Source of the DNA: Sulfurimonas sp.
Lineage (GTDB): Bacteria > Campylobacterota > Campylobacteria > Campylobacterales > Sulfurimonadaceae
Direction: 5' to 3'
Assembly (NCBI GenBank): GCA_012963655.1
Contig: DTVI01000310.1
Span: 1 to 5,521, forward strand
DNA: 5,521 nucleotides
In this document: piece by piece, positions 1-4,536 of the stretch
Position numbering within the stretch: position 1 is the first letter of the stretch
How the letters are laid out: every line of letters starts with the position of its first letter
Notes under the pieces: model-generated
Databases searched by the model: none
Seen by the model: only the letters and a program-made list of their open reading frames with translations
What the model was told of the DNA's origin: nothing
Made by a program: the position numbers and the translations under genes

Positions 1-651
1 ATCACCAATAACAATAATCATCGGAACACGCCCTTTTTCAGCTTCTTGAAGCATAGTCATATGTGCTTTTAAAGATTCTTTATCTGCAAATGCGATTCCA
101 TAGATACGTGTAAGCATCTCGTTTTTAGAATCTCCACCAAGATAAGCACCTGCAATTTTAAGTAGTTTAAAATAGCGGATGTGCTTAGTTGAAGGAAGGT
201 GAGGACCACGACATAAGTCTTCAAATTCACCCTGCTTATAAATAGAAACCGTTTCACTCGGAATACGTTCCATTACCGAAAGCTTTAAATGATCATCAGC
301 AAATTTGATTTTTGCCTCATCCATAGTAATTTCGTATTTTTCAATTTCGTGTTTTTTCTTAGCAAAGAAAAGCATTTGCTTCTCAATCTTTTTTAAATCA
401 GCCTCACCTATTTCAGTATCAACCTTAAAGTCATAATAAAAACCTTCTTTAACTACAGGTCCTACATAAAACTTTGCCTCAGGGTAAAGTGCCTTTACCG
501 CTTGAGCTAAAAGGTGAGCTGTTGAGTGACGAAGTACATTTAAAGAATCAGCAGAATTGTCAAGCTCAATGCCTTCACCTTCTATGCCTAGTTCTTTAGC
601 TGTTTGTAAATCATAAACTTCGTCTTCATGTCTAATCGCTATTGCGTCCAT
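1..651 (-). CDS. thrS: Threonyl-tRNA synthetase, 5' part with apparent loss of the catalytic core (partial, runs off left edge)
   Basis: ThrRS charges tRNA-Thr in the cytoplasm and edits mis-charged Ser-tRNA-Thr. The 217 visible codons start at ATG 651-649, with AGGA (657-660) five bases upstream. The N-terminus is short and lacks a full TGS domain, which I recall as normal for epsilonproteobacterial ThrRS. The second, editing domain is intact: HSTAH at residues 42-46 and CRGPH at 147-151 supply the expected His/His/Cys/His set (H42, H46, C147, H151). GAYLGGD (168-174) and MLTRIYGIAFADKESL (179-194) are typical family blocks. After LQEAEK (201-206) relatives continue with RDHRKIG and the class II catalytic core. 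Here the next residues are GRVPMIIVIGD, which match the C-terminal anticodon-binding domain. About 350 residues, including aminoacylation motifs 1-3, are therefore missing in frame. Identity as a thrS-derived gene is near certain. Whether the deletion is real, an assembly fault or a dedicated editing protein is open. Confidence 0.9.
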   Translation of the reverse strand, partial: MDAIAIRHEDEVYDLQTAKELGIEGEGIELDNSADSLNVLRHSTAHLLAQAVKALYPEAKFYVGPVVKEGFYYDFKVDTEIGEADLKKIEKQMLFFAKKKHEIEKYEITMDEAKIKFADDHLKLSVMERIPSETVSIYKQGEFEDLCRGPHLPSTKHIRYFKLLKIAGAYLGGDSKNEMLTRIYGIAFADKESLKAHMTMLQEAEKGRVPMIIVIGD

Positions 652-663
652 ATTTGTCCTATA

Positions 664-680
664 TCTCGTATCTCACGAGA
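664..680 (-). promoter_or_regulatory. Hairpin in the thrS leader next to the ribosome-binding site
   Basis: TCTCGT (664-669) and ACGAGA (675-680) form a perfect 6-bp stem with a 5-base loop. In the minus-strand transcript the hairpin ends three bases before the AGGA ribosome-binding site (657-660) of thrS. TATCTCG/TATCTCA at 662-675 is also a 7-bp near-perfect tandem repeat. A hairpin this close could modulate initiation; E. coli thrS is known to autoregulate through leader structures. No homology to that operator is visible, and a 6-bp stem can arise by chance. Confidence 0.3.
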
Positions 681-746
681 AATTTATTGTAATAAAATTG
701 CGTGATTTTATCTAAATTTTACTTTATAGTGTTTGAAGTATTTTTT

Positions 747-1013
747 CTATATCTTTTTTTGCAGGTTTTCGTATTTTTGTTGAAGCTGATTGTACTTGAG
801 CTTTAATTTAAAATAAGCTTTTTCATAATCGCTAATATCTTCTTTATTCTGTGCTTCTAAGCCTATATTTTCATTTTCGAGTACAAAAATTTCATCTATT
901 CCATTGACTTTTTTCAGCTCGGTTTTTAAAGTACCATTTTTTGTCATTTTAACAACATTATAGATACTTAGCTTGTGAGACTGTGCATATGCTTTAATAC
1001 TCATACTTATCAT
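747..1013 (-). CDS. Small putative helix-turn-helix protein with C-terminal coiled coil, function unknown
   Basis: This 88-residue protein is not one I can name. The N-terminal half (residues 5-46, IKAYAQSHKLSIYNVVKMTKNG followed by TLKT and a short EIFVLEN strand) has the spacing of a compact helix-turn-helix with a small wing, like MerR/excisionase-type DNA-binding modules. Residues 50-60 form an acidic linker (KEDISDYE). Residues 62-88 are Lys/Gln/Leu/Tyr-rich with heptad-like spacing (YFKLKLKYNQLQQKYENLQKK), suggesting a coiled coil for dimerisation. Start ATG 1013 is preferred because GGA lies seven bases upstream; ATG 1004 is an alternative with a weaker site. It lies 95 bases before thrS and 138 bases after tRNA-Val, all on the same strand, so it may be co-transcribed with either. 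The repeat array just upstream could be its own operator, which is an inference. There is no signal peptide or membrane segment. Confidence 0.72.
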   Translation of the reverse strand: MISMSIKAYAQSHKLSIYNVVKMTKNGTLKTELKKVNGIDEIFVLENENIGLEAQNKEDISDYEKAYFKLKLKYNQLQQKYENLQKKI

Positions 1014-1036
1014 GTTTTAATCCATTGTTTTGATTA

Positions 1037-1085
1037 TGATAGTTCATTAGATCTAGTTCATTGGTGATAGTTTACATCTTAGTTC
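1037..1085. repeat. TAGTT motif array with 14-bp period, upstream of the small HTH gene
   Basis: TAGTTCATT occurs at 1040-1048 and 1054-1062, followed by TAGTTTACA at 1068 and TAGTTCTAC at 1080. The motif starts are spaced 14, 14 and 12 bases. The wider 14-base units are TGATAGTTCATTAG (1037), ATCTAGTTCATTGG (1051) and TGATAGTTTACATC (1065). The array ends 24 bases upstream of the ATG at 1013, where a promoter or operator for that gene would lie. Short regularly spaced direct repeats of this kind often bind a DNA-binding protein in tandem. Binding by the adjacent HTH protein is only an inference. Confidence 0.5.
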
Positions 1086-1151
1086 TACTGTATAAGATAA
1101 ATCTTGTAGTGTTTGAAGAAGTTTGGTGGTTTAAAAAAGCTAATTTAAAAG

Positions 1152-1226
1152 TGGTGCCCGATACTGGACTTGAACCAGTGACTTCTTCCATGTCATGGAA
1201 GCACTCTACCACTGAGTTAATCGGGC
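1152..1226 (-). tRNA. tRNA-Val(GAC)
   Basis: The minus strand folds into a standard 75-nt cloverleaf: acceptor GCCCGAT/ATCGGGC, D stem ACTC/GAGT, anticodon stem CTTCC/GGAAG with loop ATGACAT (anticodon GAC, reading GUC/GUU), and T arm ACTGG-TTCAAGT-CCAGT. The discriminator is A and CCA is encoded. It is the last of the seven tRNAs in transcription order. No convincing hairpin-plus-U-run terminator follows it, so readthrough toward the small HTH gene is possible. Confidence 0.97.
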
Positions 1227-1305
1227 TTTTAAAAGATTGAGAGTTTATCTAAAGTATTTTTATGTTTTGTTGAAAGTTGCTAAGTTATGAGAAATTTTAT
1301 GTAAG

Positions 1306-1390
1306 TGGTGCGGATGAGAGGACTTGAACCTCCACGCCTTGCGGCACTAGATCCTAAGTCTAGCGTGTATACCAATTTCACCACATCCGC
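1306..1390 (-). tRNA. tRNA-Leu(UAG), copy 2 in transcription order
   Basis: An 85-nt class II tRNA with acceptor GCGGATG/CATCCGC, anticodon stem CTAGA/TCTAG, loop CTTAGGA (anticodon TAG, reading CUN), a long variable arm TGCCGCAAGGCGT, T arm GGAGG-TTCAAGT-CCTCT, discriminator A and encoded CCA. It is identical base for base to the neighbouring copy at 1443-1527, 137 bases away. Part of the 3' flank is also shared: GTTATGA lies 22 bases beyond the CCA in both. A local tandem duplication is the likely origin. Confidence 0.97.
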
Positions 1391-1420
1391 ATGTGATTGT
1401 TAAGAAGTTAAAATATTAAT

Positions 1421-1550
1421 GTTATGAATTCTGCTTTATGAATGGTGCGGATGAGAGGACTTGAACCTCCACGCCTTGCGGCACTAGATCCTAAGTCTAG
1501 CGTGTATACCAATTTCACCACATCCGCATATATAAAACAGAATTCATAAC
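1421..1550 (-). repeat. 19-bp inverted repeat flanking tRNA-Leu(UAG) copy 1
   Basis: The left arm is 1421-1439 and the right arm 1532-1550. The outer 13 bases GTTATGAATTCTG / CAGAATTCATAAC are perfect, followed by one non-identical pair and five more matches. In the minus-strand transcript the odd pair is a U·G wobble, so the helix is continuous for 19 pairs; in the plus sense it would be C·A. Only four bases separate the 5' arm from the tRNA 5' end and three separate the CCA from the 3' arm. A role in precursor folding or endonuclease processing is inferred. There is no transposase or target duplication to suggest a transposon end. Confidence 0.75.
1443..1527 (-). tRNA. tRNA-Leu(UAG), copy 1 in transcription order, clamped by inverted repeats
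   Basis: This is an 85-nt class II tRNA identical to the copy at 1306-1390, with anticodon TAG, long variable arm and encoded CCA. It differs in its surroundings: a 19-bp inverted repeat begins 3-4 bases from each mature end, so the precursor would extend the acceptor stem into a long helix. The two identical copies may raise the dose of the CUA-reading Leu tRNA. Confidence 0.97.
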
Positions 1551-1559
1551 AATAATAAG

Positions 1560-1636
<77 letters not shown>

Positions 1637-1655
1637 ACATTTTAAGTCAAGCGAC

Positions 1656-1732
1656 TGGTGCGCCTGACAGGATTCGAACCTGTAACCAACGGATTCGAAG
1701 TCCGTTACTCTATCCAGTTGAGCCACAGGCGC
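1656..1732 (-). tRNA. tRNA-Arg(UCG)
   Basis: A 77-nt cloverleaf on the minus strand: acceptor GCGCCTG/CAGGCGC, D stem GCTC/GAGT, anticodon stem ACGGA/TCCGT with loop CTTCGAA (anticodon TCG, reading CGA/CGG), T arm ACAGG-TTCGAAT-CCTGT, discriminator A and encoded CCA. It follows a 105-base spacer after tRNA-His that contains two inverted repeats. Confidence 0.97.
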
Positions 1733-1737
1733 GTAAT

Positions 1738-1757
1738 CCGACTTTTCTAAGAGTCGG
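1738..1757 (-). other. Spacer hairpin between tRNA-His and tRNA-Arg(UCG)
   Basis: CCGACT (1738-1743) and AGTCGG (1752-1757) pair perfectly over six bases around an 8-base loop, five bases upstream of the 5' end of tRNA-Arg(UCG). No U-run follows on either strand, so a terminator is unlikely. A second, imperfect inverted repeat (1760-1773 with 1802-1815, 12 of 14 matching) lies next to it. Together they could be processing structures of the tRNA precursor, which is inferred from position only. Confidence 0.35.
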
Positions 1758-1837
1758 TTAAAAAGTGACTTATCAAAAAGCTCTGTTTAGAAAGTCTTTA
1801 AATAAGTCGATTTTTCAAGATTTTTAAAATATATAAA

Positions 1838-1915
1838 TGGGGTGGGATACGGGATTCGAACCCGCGACCCCCGGCACCACAAACCAGTGCTCTAACCAAC
1901 TGAGCTAATCCCACC
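1838..1915 (-). tRNA. tRNA-His(GUG)
   Basis: A 78-nt tRNA on the minus strand, counting the extra 5' G-1 at position 1915. That base is encoded and pairs with discriminator C73, the identity mark of tRNA-His. Acceptor GTGGGAT/ATCCCAC, D stem GCTC/GAGC, anticodon stem CTGGT/GCCGG with loop TTGTGGT (anticodon GTG), T arm GCGGG-TTCGAAT-CCCGT, encoded CCA. It is the second gene of the operon, 61 bases after tRNA-Pro. Confidence 0.97.
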
Positions 1916-1976
1916 ATGTGTTATAAAAGTCAAAAATTTTGAAAAGAAACATTTTTAAGAAAATGAATAAAAAAAG

Positions 1977-2054
1977 TGGTCGGGGCGAAAGGACTCGAAC
2001 CTTCGACCCCCTGGTCCCAAACCAGGTACTCTAACCATACTGAGCTACGCCCCG
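1977..2054 (-). tRNA. tRNA-Pro(UGG)
   Basis: A 78-nt cloverleaf on the minus strand: acceptor CGGGGCG/CGCCCCG (C1-G72, typical of bacterial tRNA-Pro), D stem GCTC/GAGT, anticodon stem CCTGG/CCAGG with loop TTTGGGA (anticodon TGG, reading CCN), T arm GAAGG-TTCGAGT-CCTTT, discriminator A and encoded CCA. It is the first gene of the tRNA operon, about 28 bases downstream of the predicted transcription start. Confidence 0.97.
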
Positions 2055-2088
2055 ACACTTGTTCAACAACGTTAATTGATGAGGCGAA

Positions 2089-2117
2089 ATTATATACAAA
2101 AGGTTCTTTAATGTCAA
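2089..2117 (-). promoter_or_regulatory. Consensus sigma-70 promoter of the tRNA operon
   Basis: Read on the minus strand, the -35 box TTGACA (2112-2117) and -10 box TATAAT (2089-2094) are both perfect consensus and separated by exactly 17 bases. The start site would be near 2082. The bases after the -10 box, TTCGCCTC, form a GC-containing discriminator as seen at growth-rate- and stringent-controlled stable-RNA promoters. The sequence upstream of -35 is strongly AT-rich and could act as an UP element. A recognisable -35 box is uncommon in Campylobacterota, which fits a very strong promoter. Confidence 0.88.
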
Positions 2118-2177
2118 TAGTATTTTAAACAAATGAACAAATACATTTTGAATCAATTTTATTTAACAAGAAATGAG

Positions 2178-2201
2178 TATAATCTAACATTATTTTGAGG
2201 G
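2178..2201 (+). promoter_or_regulatory. -10 box and ribosome-binding site of the NSS transporter gene
   Basis: TATAAT at 2178-2183 is a perfect -10 box with no good -35 box in front, as is usual for epsilonproteobacterial promoters. A start near 2190 would give a leader of about 18 bases. GAGGG at 2197-2201 is a good Shine-Dalgarno site six bases before ATG 2208 and fixes that start. The promoter is divergent from the tRNA promoter, about 60 bases away. Confidence 0.65.
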
Positions 2202-2207
2202 TTTTCT

Positions 2208-3551
2208 ATGAAGATTGCACGTTTTTCACGTTTAGGTTTTATTTTGGCGGCAGCAGGCTCAGCAGTAGGTTTAGGAAATATTTGGAAGTTTCCTTATATT
2301 GCTGGTGAAAATGGAGGGGGTGCCTTTGTCATTGTTTACCTTATCACTGTTTTCGGCATAGGCTTTTCTGTGATGATTGCAGAAATGCTTATTGGGTACA
2401 TGGGGAGAATTGATTCAGTAGGTTCTTTTGAAAAGCTTGCACCTCAAAATAAGAGTACTTGGAAACTTGCAGGATTTATTGGTTTTACTGGAATAATGAT
2501 TTTAACCTTTTATTCTGTTGTCATTGGATGGATCTTTCATTATATTTCTGTTGCCCTCGTTTCCTTGCCCTCTTCTGTAGAAGAAGCAGAATATAGCTTT
2601 ACCCAACTTTTACAAACGGGTATTGGTACACAAATATTTTATCATACCCTTGCCTTCTTGACCACAACTATTATCGTAATCAAAGGAATCAAATCAGGTA
2701 TTGAAAAAATGAATTATATCTTGATGCCTACACTTATTATGATCTTAGGAGGGATGTTTATTTATGCAACTACTTTAGATGGTTTTTCTCAAGCTTTAGA
2801 CTTTATGTTTAATCCTGACTGGTCTAAGATAAACTCAGAAACCTTAGTCACTGCCGTAGGGCATGCCTTTTTTACCCTGTCCTTAGGTATGGCTTCTATC
2901 TTAACCTACTCTGCTTCCTTACCTAAGAAGATAAACCTTACACGAACCTCTCTTATTATTGTTGGCCTAGATACAGGAATTGCTATTATTGCAGGGCTTA
3001 TTTTATTTACCTTTTTGTTTCAATACGGAGAAGAACCCTCTAAGGGTCCAGGGTTAGTCTTCATATCCTTACCTGCTGTTTTTTATGAAATGGGGAGCAT
3101 GGGAACCCTTTTAGCTGTTCTTTTCTTTATCAGTCTTGCATTTGCTGGTTTAACCTCAGCAGTATCACTTCTAGAGCCTATGGTGCAATACCTGATAGAT
3201 AGATATAAGTACACCCGTTTGAGTGCTTCATTACTAGCAGGAGGCTTCTTCTATATCATTGGGATATTAGCCCTCTTAGCTAATACAAAAGAGTATTCTG
3301 AACTTCTCACCTTTGGTTCAAGAAACTTATTTGACTGGATAGACTTTATTACGGCCTCAGTACTATTGCCATTAGGAGGCTTACTGATATCTATTTTCAT
3401 CGGATATGTTGTACCTAAAGAACAAGTACGTGCAGGCTTAAAGAGTTCAATGAATGATATAGGTTTTGGTGTATGGTATTTTGTATTACGATACCTTGTT
3501 CCACCCGCATTAATTGTGGTAATGTTAAATCTTTTGAATATATTTGTATAA
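2208..3551 (+). CDS. Sodium-dependent transporter, NSS/SNF family
   Basis: This 447-residue inner-membrane protein is a Na+-coupled symporter of the LeuT-fold family, probably for an amino acid; the substrate cannot be read from sequence. The signature GSAVGLGNIWKFPY (17-30) followed by ENGGGAF (34-40) is the unwound TM1 motif. By comparison with LeuT, Na2 ligands G17, V20, A313, T316 and S317 are present (FAGLTS, 312-317), and A19/N24 serve Na1. Ungapped alignment of TM7 places D255 where LeuT has Asn286 and A259 where it has Glu290. About eleven membrane segments are seen (roughly 8-30, 40-62, 86-117, 142-160, 169-188, 212-237, 248-270, 285-325, 338-358, 376-400, 423-446), matching the 11-TM bacterial form that lacks TM12. 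It stands alone in its orientation: divergent from the tRNA operon and convergent with thiG. Confidence 0.95.
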   Translation: MKIARFSRLGFILAAAGSAVGLGNIWKFPYIAGENGGGAFVIVYLITVFGIGFSVMIAEMLIGYMGRIDSVGSFEKLAPQNKSTWKLAGFIGFTGIMILTFYSVVIGWIFHYISVALVSLPSSVEEAEYSFTQLLQTGIGTQIFYHTLAFLTTTIIVIKGIKSGIEKMNYILMPTLIMILGGMFIYATTLDGFSQALDFMFNPDWSKINSETLVTAVGHAFFTLSLGMASILTYSASLPKKINLTRTSLIIVGLDTGIAIIAGLILFTFLFQYGEEPSKGPGLVFISLPAVFYEMGSMGTLLAVLFFISLAFAGLTSAVSLLEPMVQYLIDRYKYTRLSASLLAGGFFYIIGILALLANTKEYSELLTFGSRNLFDWIDFITASVLLPLGGLLISIFIGYVVPKEQVRAGLKSSMNDIGFGVWYFVLRYLVPPALIVVMLNLLNIFV

Positions 3552-3559
3552 AGGGAAGT

Positions 3560-3585
3560 GAAGGTACTGCTAAAACAGTACCTTC
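3560..3585. terminator. Hairpin between convergent transporter and thiG genes, candidate bidirectional terminator
   Basis: GAAGGTACTG (3560-3569) and CAGTACCTTC (3576-3585) form a perfect 10-bp stem with a 6-base loop. It lies 8 bases after the transporter stop codon and 16 bases before the thiG stop codon on the opposite strand. Neither side has a strong U-run (TAAAAGAG on plus, ACTTCCCTTT on minus), so termination efficiency is uncertain, but the position suits a shared terminator. Confidence 0.6.
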
Positions 3586-3601
3586 TAAAAGAGAAAGAAG
3601 A

Positions 3602-4381
3602 TTAGAACTGAATCATTCCATCTACTGGAGATGAAGCTGTTGCATAAGGACGTTTTGGAATTCTACCTGCAAGATAAGATAATCTACCTGCCTTAATAGA
3701 ATGTTTCATAGCCTCAGCCATAATCATTGGATTTTGAGCCTGAGCGATAGCTGTGTTAGTAAGTACACCTGCTGCCCCAAGTTCCATTGCATAAGCTGCG
3801 TCAGATGCACAACCAATACCTGCATCAACGATAACAGGAACAGAAATAGCTTCTCTAACAAAAACAATGTTGTAAGGGTTTTGAATACCAAGTCCTGAAC
3901 CAATAGGAGCAGCCAGTGGCATTACTGCGTGAGCACCCGCATCTTCTAAACGTTTTGCCATAATTGGATCATCTGAAGTGTAGGCCATGATAGTAAAACC
4001 ATCTTTAGCTAAAACCTTACATGCTTCAATAGTCTCAAGTACATCTGGGTAAAGAGTTTTTTGAGTATCTCCAATAACTTCAAGCTTAATAAGGTCAATC
4101 CCTGTAGCTTCTCTAGTCAAACGAAAAAGAGTGATTGCTTCTTCTGCTGTAGTACATCCTGCTGAGTTTGGAAGAAACTTAACATTAGTACCTTTAAATG
4201 TATCACGTAAGTTTTCTTTGTTTGGGTCTGTAATGTTTAAACGACGTACTGCAACTGTGATAAGTTCCGAACCTGAAGCTAGTGTAGCTGCCTTAGTTGT
4301 TTCAAATGAGTCATACTTACCTGAACCCACAATAAGTCTTGAACCTAATTCATATTTTCCGATTTTTAAGATGTTATCCAT
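3602..4381 (-). CDS. thiG: Thiazole synthase ThiG
   Basis: ThiG condenses 1-deoxy-D-xylulose 5-phosphate, dehydroglycine and sulfur from ThiS thiocarboxylate into the thiazole of thiamine, in the cytoplasm. The 259 residues match the usual length and form one TIM-barrel. Visible marks are GSGKY (19-23), PNSAGC (71-76), the Schiff-base lysine K99 in IKLEVIGD (98-105), TSDDP (135-139), MPLAAPIGSGLG (154-165) and VDAGIG (185-190). ATG 4381 has AGGA nine bases upstream. Its usual partners thiS and thiH are not visible on either side. It is preceded by purN on the same strand after 155 bases and may be read from the nnrD-purN transcript or from its own promoter in that spacer. No TPP riboswitch is recognisable upstream. 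Confidence 0.97.
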   Translation of the reverse strand: MDNILKIGKYELGSRLIVGSGKYDSFETTKAATLASGSELITVAVRRLNITDPNKENLRDTFKGTNVKFLPNSAGCTTAEEAITLFRLTREATGIDLIKLEVIGDTQKTLYPDVLETIEACKVLAKDGFTIMAYTSDDPIMAKRLEDAGAHAVMPLAAPIGSGLGIQNPYNIVFVREAISVPVIVDAGIGCASDAAYAMELGAAGVLTNTAIAQAQNPMIMAEAMKHSIKAGRLSYLAGRIPKRPYATASSPVDGMIQF

Positions 4382-4411
4382 AATATTAATTCCTAAATCA
4401 ATTAATTTAAC

Positions 4412-4489
4412 GACAAATGAGTAAAGCCATTTGTCTATGCTAGCGCCAAGTTTTTCTCAGCGATCAGCTCACGCACAGTAAAACCGTGC
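4412..4489 (-). other. Structured, locally GC-rich spacer between purN and thiG
   Basis: Read on the minus strand, three hairpins follow one another. GCACGG/CTGTGC (4489-4473, loop UUUUA) and CGCTGAG/CTTGGCG (4462-4444, loop AAAAA) come first, then the perfect 8-bp GACAAATG/CATTTGTC (4435-4412). The three non-Watson-Crick pairs in the first two stems are G·U on the minus strand but A·C on the plus strand, which favours an RNA made from the minus strand. The block 4438-4490 is about half G+C in an AT-rich setting. The same bases also encode an 18-codon open stretch ending at 4435 (see finding). It could be a thiG leader, an unknown regulatory RNA, or a decayed gene. Confidence 0.35.
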
Positions 4490-4536
4490 TTCTATTTAAA
4501 TTTATGTGTGGTTTATAACATACACAAACTAATAAG

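Noticed and set aside
69..257. 62-codon minus-strand open frame
   Set aside because: It lies in another frame of the conserved thrS editing domain and has no recognisable features.
1421..1550. Miniature transposable element carrying tRNA-Leu
   Set aside because: The inverted repeats lack a target-site duplication and a transposase, and their G·U pairing in the transcribed sense fits RNA structure better.
3701..4424. Plus-strand open frames antisense to thiG (3701-3898 and 4131-4424)
   Set aside because: They are antisense to a strongly conserved gene, Cys/Ser-rich or Val/Ser-rich without domain character, and have no convincing ribosome-binding sites.
4437..4481. Plus-strand 14-codon frame beginning ATG at 4437
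   Set aside because: Too short, without a ribosome-binding site, and it lies in the structured spacer.
4382..4536. TPP riboswitch upstream of thiG
   Set aside because: A CTGAGA string is present on the minus strand, but the other conserved parts (the GGGGUGC-like 5' strand and the ACCUGAU...GCGUAGGGA 3' half) are absent.
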